A DNA stretch of 64,000 nt from a virus: the IMG/VR virus record IMGVR_UViG_3300044637_000586, positions 1-64,000 of that record; one strand, given 5' to 3'. Positions 40,929 to 48,824 of this stretch are shown here, piece by piece. The first letter of the stretch is position 1; each line of letters opens with the position of its first letter. Position numbers and translations under genes: made by a program. The notes beneath the pieces were generated by a model, which saw only the letters and a list, made by a program, of their open reading frames with translations, did no database searches and was not told the DNA's origin.

Positions 40929-41659
40929 TATCCTAAATTAAATTCCGAACTCTGTGCAAGCGCGTCAATCATTTCGCTGAGTCGTGGAGCCTTTACAAGC
41001 AAATTTGCGCTCCATTGAGCAGCCTCGTATTGAATCTGTAATTCCTTGTATTTGGCCCTGTCCTCGCTGTTGCCTTTGTGCAGGCAGTATTCGCTCATCA
41101 AATATAAGCGAAAAGGCTCAGCGTAAGCTGTGTCAATCAGAGTATCTTCACCCAAGGTTGCGCCATTTGAAAAATACTCAATTACCAATTGGCCATCTGG
41201 GATATTGTGATCAAATATGATGTTGTTGCCGTCTATTCGATAGTAGTTTTGATTCCTTCCTCCGCCCAAACCGTATTGTGTTTGATTGTAGAAAAAACCA
41301 AAATAACCATAAGGGAAGAGGCCGTCAACAACTACCGGGTCAGTGGCATCACTCTCACATTGGAAAAACTCTTCTGGATAAGTCAACGAGGTATCTGGAG
41401 TCAATGTCCAAATACGGCGACCTGACTTCAATCCAACCTTAGATATTCTCATGCAATCTCCTGGCATGGTGAACACCCGTGCGCCCGTATCGATCTTGGC
41501 GTAAATAGTTCTTAATGATACGTTGCCATCTAGCGGAGACTTCTCGCTCAAGTAATCGATAGCTACCTGCGTCATCCACGTAAGCTCACGCCCGACGGGG
41601 TTTTTCCCTAAACGGTAAAGGGCCGAAGTCGCAATGTATTTTATGTTCTTGATCGTCAT
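40928..41659 (-). CDS. Connector/tail adapter protein (243 aa)
   Basis: Starts one base before the stop of the nozzle-like gene and overlaps its upstream partner by 4 nt. It has a helical N-terminus (SALYRLGKNPVGRELTWMTQ), a beta-rich middle with FTMPGDCMRISKVGLKSGRR and YRIDGNNIIFDH, and a helical C-terminus (YCLHKGNSEDRAKYKELQ). This helix-beta-helix plan is typical of head-tail adapter or ring proteins (T7 gp11, crAss-like ring proteins). Assignment is by pattern and position. Confidence 0.65.
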   Translation of the reverse strand: MTIKNIKYIATSALYRLGKNPVGRELTWMTQVAIDYLSEKSPLDGNVSLRTIYAKIDTGARVFTMPGDCMRISKVGLKSGRRIWTLTPDTSLTYPEEFFQCESDATDPVVVDGLFPYGYFGFFYNQTQYGLGGGRNQNYYRIDGNNIIFDHNIPDGQLVIEYFSNGATLGEDTLIDTAYAEPFRLYLMSEYCLHKGNSEDRAKYKELQIQYEAAQWSANLLVKAPRLSEMIDALAQSSEFNLG

Positions 41660-42276
41660 TGATTAGTGTACATTCTTGATGTGTCTCTCGCTAGTTTTTG
41701 CGCGTCAATAGAGTCGTTATTCAAGTCGTCTTGGAAGCCCTGGGTCGCCAGTACCTGCAAGCACATCTGGAACAACATCATCTCACCCTTTCCCGTTTCA
41801 TCACTTGGTATAATCAACACGTCGTCATCCTCCATCTGGTAGACGTTTGGAACCATTGTAACAGTCACGTTTCCTTCTGGAGCCCTGTTAAAACGCAGCT
41901 TGTCCTTGAAAAGAATCGCTGCTGATTTGTTTCCTCCGCGCAGAATGTTGATTGCTGTAGCCTCCGCCTTGCTTTGAATGATGTACCCATTGTCTCCGAT
42001 GGATTGATCCTCTACGCTAAAAATAGCCATGGTCCCAGCGATTGGTTGTGGGGTCAGGGTTACATAGTAACCGTTGGCGTCAGTAACCGGAGTATAGATG
42101 TACGGAACAGCCATGTCGCTTGCCTCGTAAGGTTCGCGTGAAACCATATCGGCAAGGGCCAAATTTAATACCCGTGATATAATAGAACGCGGGTACAAAC
42201 GGCGCAAGTCTTCCGGGGTGTCCCCGCCAGTCAACCTGTGCTGTATCAATTCTATAGCCTGCCGCTTGGTTATCAT
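41656..42276 (-). CDS. Connector/ring protein (206 aa)
   Basis: N-terminal MITKRQAIELIQHRLTGGDT with the LYPRSIISRVLNLALADMV stretch is helical. The central beta part contains YYVTLTPQPIAGTMAIFSVE and RFNRAPEGNVTVTM. It ends with a helix. The 4-nt overlaps with genes on both sides show tight coupling to the other connector-type genes. Together with its two neighbours it probably forms the stacked rings between portal and tail. Confidence 0.6.
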   Translation of the reverse strand: MITKRQAIELIQHRLTGGDTPEDLRRLYPRSIISRVLNLALADMVSREPYEASDMAVPYIYTPVTDANGYYVTLTPQPIAGTMAIFSVEDQSIGDNGYIIQSKAEATAINILRGGNKSAAILFKDKLRFNRAPEGNVTVTMVPNVYQMEDDDVLIIPSDETGKGEMMLFQMCLQVLATQGFQDDLNNDSIDAQKLARDTSRMYTNQ

Positions 42277-43028
42277 ACTTTACTTGGCATTTGAGTATTA
42301 ATGTTCCATTGGTTTTCATTACCAATTCCGACGTAGGTCTTGATCAAGTCGGTCAAGTGATCTAAGCAGCTCTCTGGATACTCAAATTCAACACTCAAAC
42401 TTGGATCACCTGAAGCCGCTACAGTGTTGTTGACATGAACAGAACCCGGAGGTAAATATACGGGTACTCCATTGATAATGTCATAGTCAAATATAGGCTG
42501 AATAGGCTCTCGTATGTAAGTAAAGGTTATCCGTGGCATATACGGATAGATGAAATACTTGTCATTTCGCGTGACAAGTATTGGATCATTTTCTTCAGGA
42601 TTGTCTACCGGGCTTATTATTGAGTTACGCATCTTGGCGTCAAACTCATGTTGACTCACAAACTCCACGCTTCGATAGTTGGTGTCGTATGAACACTCCT
42701 TATTCAGTATCTCAAGGAAGCTCGCGGTTGCCTGATACCAAATGTCTGTAGGGATATCCGCGTAACCACCGCGCTCTGGTCGTCCCGCTAAAACGGGAGT
42801 GAACGACATTGCGGGGTACTGGGGCGAGCCTAGAGTCTTTATAAATGTCTGTAGGTCACTGGTAATCTCTCGGTTGTCTTCAAAGTTGTCCACCAGCGTG
42901 TTTAAGTAGCGCTGATTGACAATCTTAATTGCCCGGTTGAAGTCATCGGGCGTGATGTAGCCGCCCCTCAGATCCTTTCCGGCTCTGAAGAGAAGCTCAT
43001 CATATATTTGACCGAGGTTAGTAGTCAT
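42273..43028 (-). CDS. Connector/ring protein (251 aa)
   Basis: Helical N-terminus (NLGQIYDELLFRAGKDLRGG, FNRAIKIVNQRYLNTLVDN) with a beta-rich centre (YFIYPYMPRITFTYIREP) and a final helix. Architecture parallels its two downstream neighbours, so the three may be diverged copies of one adapter fold. Starts directly at the stop of the 767-aa gene. Confidence 0.6.
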   Translation of the reverse strand: MTTNLGQIYDELLFRAGKDLRGGYITPDDFNRAIKIVNQRYLNTLVDNFEDNREITSDLQTFIKTLGSPQYPAMSFTPVLAGRPERGGYADIPTDIWYQATASFLEILNKECSYDTNYRSVEFVSQHEFDAKMRNSIISPVDNPEENDPILVTRNDKYFIYPYMPRITFTYIREPIQPIFDYDIINGVPVYLPPGSVHVNNTVAASGDPSLSVEFEYPESCLDHLTDLIKTYVGIGNENQWNINTQMPSKV

Positions 43029-45331
43029 TATAAGTAAATCTCAATTTTAATAAATGAACCCGCTGCAATTACCGCATCATTTAAAACTCCGGCTGTGTCA
43101 TACGTCCTAACGGTTATCGTAGTGCTATTGTCTACATTAGATGTCGCAAAACCAGCTGTTTGTAATTGTACAAACACGGCTGTATCGGATACAAATACTG
43201 AGCTAGCAGCAGTTACTGTGTATACACCAACACCAGCATTACTTATTGAAATACTCGCTCCAATTGTATTTCCAAATTCAGTTATTTGAACTGGCCCTCC
43301 AGAAAATCTCGTTCTACCAGTGTAAAATCGAGTTCCTACTTCAATTATACTTCCAGAACTATCAACAGCTAAGTTGTACCTAGGAACACCCGTAATTGTA
43401 CCTCCGCCATACCCGTTAAGAGTTACAGAACTATCTGGGTTTAGCGTAAAGCCTACACTTTCAGTTCCACCAAGTTTAGTTGTAAGTTGAACATTTGAAT
43501 TACCAATCGCAGCGTCAACCCATGTGCTTATGATCTTACCGGCTGTGGCAACTGCCCCAAGAGCGTCCTGCGCTCTTAACCAGATAGACGCTCCTATTCC
43601 ATTCGCACCAGCTCCTCCTGTTGTTACCGTTTCAATCATCAGGTTGTTTGCAACTGTATTTGTAACGGCGCGCTCAACAGTCATCCTTGAAGCCGGGCCG
43701 TCGATCGTTTCGATATCCAAAGTCAAGCCGCCCCCAATAAGTTTCAAATTACCAACCGTACAATCAATAGTTGTAGCTGCAACAAGCGCACCCCCAAGAA
43801 CAACGTTGTTTCCTATCTTGGTTAATCCATTTATACCATCAAATACAGCAAGGGTGTCCACTTGATCAAGTTGAGCCTGAACATCAGGTCCAGTCAATAT
43901 AGATCCAGGAACTGCCGGTATATCAGCAGCAATAGGCAATACGCCTGGTGCATAATATTCTTCCCACACAGCCGCGCCCTCTGTATTGTCCGTGCAACGA
44001 TAGATGATGCCGGTATTAAAGTCTTGCCAAAGCGCCCCAATTTCAACACCCTGGGTAACATCCTGAGCGATTCCGGGGATTCCATTATATAATCTGAACT
44101 GGAATGCTTCGATCAAACTTTCGATTACTGAAACTCCAGAGTTATTTGATACCCAGTAATAAGTCTCATCGTCGCAACAAGCACAATCGCATCCGGAAGC
44201 GTCAAGTTGAGCTTGAAGGTGAGCAATTGCATCCTTGTATTTATCAAGTTCTCCACAAGCTTTGTAGTTCAAAGCCTCAATGTAAAACATCAAAACATTG
44301 TCTACAAACACTTGATACTTGGAAATCCTATTTCGCATCAACTCAGCCTGATGAGCCGCCCGAAGATTCTCAATGCAGGGAACAAGTCCACAAAGGGTTC
44401 CAGCGCAGCTTACCACAAACTCTCTAACTATTGTTGCAGTATAGGTTATAATCAACCCGTCTGTTTGAATCTGTCGAATTTGCTCACTCAACGAAACTGT
44501 GTACGTTCCTGTAGCAAGAGGAGTGTCAGTGCCTGGAGCGCTAGGATACGGAAGCGACGTGAGCACAACCTGTGGGTCAAAAGTGGGAGTCAGAGCAGTC
44601 CATGACGGATAACTAACAGTACAGTTTAGACTGTCAATTGTTTCGTTTGAAGCTAGAATCGTTGCGTTTGCAACAGACCATGATCCACTATCTCCGACCT
44701 CACAATCAAATATAAAGTTTACATCAGCACCTGCCTGAGTGCACCCAGAATACGTGTACGATGTTACTGTCTGTAGATTTGTTATTTCTATGCTCCAGAA
44801 AGGCCAAGCAGGATTAGATATTACTTGATTTACAGTAATTACAATACTAGCGGTTGGAAGCCCTGGATCAACTAATTCAACTGTAGAAACATTGACAAGC
44901 TGCTCGGTGAGAACTGGCACAGGATTATACAGTCGTATTTGATCTCCCGCCTCTAAAAAATCAACAAGCCATGGGAACGCTGCTCCATCTATTTCAAACG
45001 TACTTGGCAGCGTTATTGAACTAACTCCAAAGTTAAATGCTGTAGTGTCAAGTGCTAAAGAATATTCTACGCGATAAACACCATTAGCAACATTCCCGTT
45101 TAAGTCTAGCTCTAGCGGAAATTCAAAAAAAGTGTCCCCCACCGCTAAATCGATAAGGGGATCACCTATTGTGGTCTTTGATTCAATTAAGTTGCCTTGA
45201 AAATAAATAGAACCCAACCCTTTGGCGACAAAAGCAGCCAAGCTGATCCCAAGGGAGGCGTAGTTTGTAGTGTCCGTTACACGACCAATCTTATTGGTTA
45301 CATCGATCGTGAGGGTTGTAGTACTTATCAT
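43028..45331 (-). CDS. Head fibre or decoration-type protein (767 aa)
   Basis: Low-charge, Thr/Ser/Val/Ile-rich beta protein. Residues about 320-400 contain a Cys-rich helix pair (FYIEALNYKACGELDKYKDA, then DASGCDCACCDDE), which could bind zinc or form disulphides. The C-terminal 300 residues match the fibre style of the giant tail fibre: GPDVQAQLDQVDTLAVFDG, then a NGYGGGTITG-x-PRYNLAVDS motif close to LNEYGAGTF-x-YVLAVDS in the 1538-aa fibre. Position between capsid and connector genes suggests a capsid-surface fibre rather than a tail fibre. Confidence 0.65.
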   Translation of the reverse strand: MISTTTLTIDVTNKIGRVTDTTNYASLGISLAAFVAKGLGSIYFQGNLIESKTTIGDPLIDLAVGDTFFEFPLELDLNGNVANGVYRVEYSLALDTTAFNFGVSSITLPSTFEIDGAAFPWLVDFLEAGDQIRLYNPVPVLTEQLVNVSTVELVDPGLPTASIVITVNQVISNPAWPFWSIEITNLQTVTSYTYSGCTQAGADVNFIFDCEVGDSGSWSVANATILASNETIDSLNCTVSYPSWTALTPTFDPQVVLTSLPYPSAPGTDTPLATGTYTVSLSEQIRQIQTDGLIITYTATIVREFVVSCAGTLCGLVPCIENLRAAHQAELMRNRISKYQVFVDNVLMFYIEALNYKACGELDKYKDAIAHLQAQLDASGCDCACCDDETYYWVSNNSGVSVIESLIEAFQFRLYNGIPGIAQDVTQGVEIGALWQDFNTGIIYRCTDNTEGAAVWEEYYAPGVLPIAADIPAVPGSILTGPDVQAQLDQVDTLAVFDGINGLTKIGNNVVLGGALVAATTIDCTVGNLKLIGGGLTLDIETIDGPASRMTVERAVTNTVANNLMIETVTTGGAGANGIGASIWLRAQDALGAVATAGKIISTWVDAAIGNSNVQLTTKLGGTESVGFTLNPDSSVTLNGYGGGTITGVPRYNLAVDSSGSIIEVGTRFYTGRTRFSGGPVQITEFGNTIGASISISNAGVGVYTVTAASSVFVSDTAVFVQLQTAGFATSNVDNSTTITVRTYDTAGVLNDAVIAAGSFIKIEIYL

Positions 45332-45334
45332 TTT

Positions 45335-46258
45335 TTATGCTTTTCTTAATTTGTCTAATAATTCACTGTTCACCTTGAGGTGGTCAATAAGTGCGAACGC
45401 ATCCTTTTCTCCGGTTGATTCAAAGAATGGATTCTTGAGCCACTTGGTTCCATCACCTCTACGGTCGCGAAGATACCAAATTCCGTCTTCATTTTTAATA
45501 AAACCTTCAGAAGAAAGTCGATTAATTAGCTCGTGAATGGTTTCTTCGGATTTTGCTTGCTGCTTCTTGGTTACTCCACCTAAGATTTCAAACGCATTTT
45601 TCTTAAATGTATCCGAACCGCTCTTTATCGAGTCGTGTAATGAAACTCGATTTTCTTCTTCGGTGTCTTTAACATTGAGGCCAAGACCGGTAATAGCCTT
45701 TAGGATTGTTTCGTATGAAGCGTCAAAATAAATCAAATTCTCTAGTTCACGAGCTGAACGAGCTGATTCAATTTTGTTCTTAGCTTCAACCTCCGGCTTG
45801 TCATAGGTGTACCACGGATCCTGAGACTTTCTAGCGCATCTGCTGCCAGATATGATCGGGCAAATAAAATGAACGTAAAACAAAAGATCTTTTTGACCCG
45901 GTCTGATTTCCATGCCGTGTCTTATGGTCACGTTGTTGCCCGGGTAAGCAAACTCCATTCCGTATTGACCCGGGCGAGGCGATGTTGTTGAGTATTGAAT
46001 ATGATATTCATCACCTGTTTCCGGATCTACCACAATGCCTCTTGCCTTTCTTGAATTGCCGCGTGGCGGCTCTACAAAAAGACGCGGAGTGCCTTCTTTG
46101 TCCATTGAAGGAACCTTGTAGCTCCTTCTCATTTTGTTGTCCAGAATCTTTATTTTAACGGGCTTGCCCTTAAAGAAATCTGGAAAATCCTCTCTCATTT
46201 GTTTTTCAGCCCAATCAGGTATAGAGATTGGCTGATTTGTACTTATATCGAAAAGCAT
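45335..46258 (-). CDS. Unknown late protein with possible winged-helix region (307 aa)
   Basis: N-terminal 150 residues contain beta-rich, basic sequence (KIKILDNKMRRSYKVPSMD, RGNSRKARGIVVDPETG). A Cys-pair segment follows (HFICPIISGSRC), then helices. Residues about 230-275 (KSEETIHELINRLSSEGFIK, then WYLRDRRG) look like a winged helix-turn-helix. It sits downstream of the capsid terminator, so it would be expressed at lower level than the capsid. Possible minor head protein or regulator; no family recognised. Confidence 0.6.
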   Translation of the reverse strand: MLFDISTNQPISIPDWAEKQMREDFPDFFKGKPVKIKILDNKMRRSYKVPSMDKEGTPRLFVEPPRGNSRKARGIVVDPETGDEYHIQYSTTSPRPGQYGMEFAYPGNNVTIRHGMEIRPGQKDLLFYVHFICPIISGSRCARKSQDPWYTYDKPEVEAKNKIESARSARELENLIYFDASYETILKAITGLGLNVKDTEEENRVSLHDSIKSGSDTFKKNAFEILGGVTKKQQAKSEETIHELINRLSSEGFIKNEDGIWYLRDRRGDGTKWLKNPFFESTGEKDAFALIDHLKVNSELLDKLRKA

Positions 46259-46277
46259 AACGTATGTTGGGTTTTAA

Positions 46278-46305
46278 AAAAAGGGGGCGGAATTGCCCCC
46301 TTTTT
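46278..46305 (-). terminator. Strong terminator directly after the capsid gene
   Basis: AAAAAGGGGGC (46278-46288) pairs with GCCCCCTTTTT (46295-46305) around the 6-nt loop GGAATT. It is active for minus-strand transcripts leaving the capsid gene and is nearly symmetric, so it would also stop plus-strand reads. Genes beyond it must be expressed by readthrough because no promoter box is seen before 46258. Confidence 0.9.
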
Positions 46306-46321
46306 ATCATTATTCACTAGA

Positions 46322-47722
46322 TTAGATAGCGTCGTGGAAGATACCGTATTTGTTAGCGTTGATGAATTTGAACGCGATTTCAGATACGATGTGAACTCCC
46401 AAGTTCCATGCGTCAGTTTTGTTAGCCGCCGCACGACCACCTGTTTGCCACATATTCATGAATGCACCTGGCTTGTGACACAGACGGATATACTTACCGA
46501 GATTACCCATACCATCGTCTACGTTTCCAGGAGCCATTGGCAAGAATACTGCGTAGTCTGACCAAGTAGAGCCTGAGGCGCCGAAAGTTTGTGGGTTATC
46601 GAAAATACCCATACGAACAAGACCGAAGTTCTTATTGTTGAACACGAGGTTGTTGAATGAGTAGGTAGTTGACATCAAGTCTGCGTAAGCACCCTCGCCC
46701 CAGAAAGTCTTCTCCATCTGAACCTTGTTGATCTGGATGTTAGCGTTCTGGTTGTAAGTCAACATAGCTTGTTCAATCTGAGCAGAGGTTACTCCACTAG
46801 TCCAAACCATGTAGTTCTTTACAGAAGCATCTTGTTGAGTCAAAGCTGCTTCCAAAGCATAGAAGTCGGTCGTGGTAATTGCACCACCAGTGTCCTCCAC
46901 TTGACCATCAGCAAAAATCGTTGGGATCAAACCTGGGGTGGTTTGGAACGAGGTAGCAGAAGTCAAAGAAGTGTTGGTAGTAGCCTCACCTGCCAAGAAG
47001 GTGTTTACGATTGCAACTTGGTGCTCACGCTGCAAGTAGATGATGTCGCGTGAGTTAGAGTACGGAGTTGCAGTACCATTCTCAAGCTGAGAATACCACA
47101 ACTGGTTGTACAATGACTCAGAGCTAGTCGTAATGTCGTGACGCATTGTTTGCAAGAATGAAGTCTTCACCTCATCAAACATAAACTTGCCTGCTTGAGC
47201 AGTAGAGTTTTCAGGAACAGATACACCGACATAGAACAACAAGTCAGTAGCTGAGATAACAGCGCCTACGCCGTCAGAAGTAACTGGACGAACAGTAAGG
47301 GTGATACCGTCAGCTGCCTTAGCTGTGATTTGAACCAAAGTTCCAGATGGGGCGTGACGCCAAATCTCGTGAACTGTTGGCCAAGAGTAGAAAGTTCCAG
47401 AGGCAGCGGGAAGTTCTTGACGATCGCTAGTGTTCAATACGATAGTGTTGTTACCAGCAACAAGGGTTGCGCCGGTAGCCACAAGAGCAGGAACCTCCAT
47501 GCGAGTCAACTCAAACCAACGAACGCGAGGATTGGCAGCAACCTCACGGTTACCAATACCGTTCATGATTTGGTTCATTGCGCTCCAATATTCATCACCG
47601 AAAGGCAAATATGCTACGGCGTCGAAGTCTTCTTTAATTGCGTCCCAGTTGTTCATGATTCCGCCGAATGTCATTCCTGACGTTGACAACGGATTAATGG
47701 TGGGACTCTGTACAAATGCCAT
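46322..47722 (-). CDS. Major capsid protein (466 aa)
   Basis: Placed right after the scaffold gene and ended by a strong terminator, the usual sign of a very highly expressed capsid gene. The sequence is Thr/Ala/Asn-rich, neutral and regular, with few Lys and Cys. The start MAFVQSPTINPLSTSGMTFG, the mid segment YNQLWYSQLENGTATPYSNS and the C-terminal block FMNMWQTGGRAAANKTDAWN fit HK97-fold capsids of Bacteroidota podoviruses and crAss-like phages. Codon use looks smoother than in neighbours. I cannot point to a short diagnostic motif, so the call relies on order, size and composition. Confidence 0.8.
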   Translation of the reverse strand: MAFVQSPTINPLSTSGMTFGGIMNNWDAIKEDFDAVAYLPFGDEYWSAMNQIMNGIGNREVAANPRVRWFELTRMEVPALVATGATLVAGNNTIVLNTSDRQELPAASGTFYSWPTVHEIWRHAPSGTLVQITAKAADGITLTVRPVTSDGVGAVISATDLLFYVGVSVPENSTAQAGKFMFDEVKTSFLQTMRHDITTSSESLYNQLWYSQLENGTATPYSNSRDIIYLQREHQVAIVNTFLAGEATTNTSLTSATSFQTTPGLIPTIFADGQVEDTGGAITTTDFYALEAALTQQDASVKNYMVWTSGVTSAQIEQAMLTYNQNANIQINKVQMEKTFWGEGAYADLMSTTYSFNNLVFNNKNFGLVRMGIFDNPQTFGASGSTWSDYAVFLPMAPGNVDDGMGNLGKYIRLCHKPGAFMNMWQTGGRAAANKTDAWNLGVHIVSEIAFKFINANKYGIFHDAI

Positions 47723-47746
47723 TTTATTAAGCTTTTTTAAGAGTTA

Positions 47747-48820
47747 TTATGATTTGATTTTTTGAGACGGCAAAGGAAGTCCTCGTTCCATCAAATCTCT
47801 TTGTGCAGGAGTTAAGTCCTTGGCGTCTACGGTTGTTTTGCCTACACGATTAACCGTTTTAGGTTGACCGTTATAGACTTCTTTTACTACCCTTTTTTCG
47901 GTTTGAGCAGAAAGCGACTTAGCAATTTGAACTCCTAGATCCCCAGACTGAACCTTATGAATGAGGATTTGGTTCGTTAGCCACTCGCGCACCGCTTGCT
48001 TACCTTCCTTTGTGGTAGCATCAAAGGCTTGACCTAAATAACCTGCATACTGTGACTTCAAAATCGAATCGACCTCTTCGCTTGAAACTTGTAACGAAAC
48101 TTCCGAATCGCCGAATTTGTAGGGGACCTCTTTGACTTGTTTAGCGTAGGACTCTGCCTCGCCAAACGCCAATATCTGTCTTTCCGCAATCTGCTTTTGA
48201 TTCTGGCTCTTTAGCTCTTTTGCAAATGTAAAAGGATTTTTAACATCCTCAACTTCTTTTTTAGTTTTATTTATGATCTCTATTGCGTCAATAGCATCAG
48301 ATTTCATAAGCGCCGAGGCGTAATACTCTCCTTCTCCCAGGTTGTACTTCTCTCGAATAGCCTCCTCAATGGTCTGTTGACCCAACTGCTTGAACTTGTT
48401 AGGATTCTTTACAGCTTCAGCAATGATCAACGCTTTTAATGGGTCTTCCATCAGCGACTGGTCGTTTGAGGATACGATTTGATTGGCGATAGAAGCGTTT
48501 AGGCCCTTCTTTCCAAAAGCGACAATAGTCCGTGCCTCGTCGTTTCCGCCAAAAGGATCCTCAGCTTCTTGTAGCAGCGCTATGCCCTCCTCTATATCTT
48601 TCTGTCTTTCAGAAAGCTCTTCTGCTAAGCTTTTGTAAGAACGAAGCTGTTCAAATTCCGTTTTGAAAGAATCCTCGCTTTCGTATCCGTAACTAGCAAA
48701 CCAAGCCTGTTCTGCCGGCGTAGCTTGATCGACTACTTGATCGCCAACCTGGGTGGTTGCTTGTTCGGTTACTTGATTGTTCGCTTGTTCGTTTTGGGTT
48801 TCAAATTCGTTGTTTTCCAT
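47747..48820 (-). CDS. Scaffold protein (357 aa)
   Basis: Between portal and capsid genes. Highly charged and almost fully helical. The N-terminus is Gln/Asn/Glu-rich and disordered (QNEQANNQVTEQATTQVGDQ). The body is long Lys/Glu helices (NKTKKEVEDVKNPFTFAKEL), and the C-terminus is basic and Ser/Leu-rich (AQRDLMERGLPLPSQKIKS), as expected for the capsid-binding tail of a scaffold. No protease domain is present in it. Confidence 0.8.
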   Translation of the reverse strand: MENNEFETQNEQANNQVTEQATTQVGDQVVDQATPAEQAWFASYGYESEDSFKTEFEQLRSYKSLAEELSERQKDIEEGIALLQEAEDPFGGNDEARTIVAFGKKGLNASIANQIVSSNDQSLMEDPLKALIIAEAVKNPNKFKQLGQQTIEEAIREKYNLGEGEYYASALMKSDAIDAIEIINKTKKEVEDVKNPFTFAKELKSQNQKQIAERQILAFGEAESYAKQVKEVPYKFGDSEVSLQVSSEEVDSILKSQYAGYLGQAFDATTKEGKQAVREWLTNQILIHKVQSGDLGVQIAKSLSAQTEKRVVKEVYNGQPKTVNRVGKTTVDAKDLTPAQRDLMERGLPLPSQKIKS

Positions 48821-48824
48821 AATT

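Noticed and set aside
45335-46258. Head maturation protease
   Set aside because: No catalytic Ser/His or aspartyl motif seen; the only recognisable hint is a winged-helix-like region.
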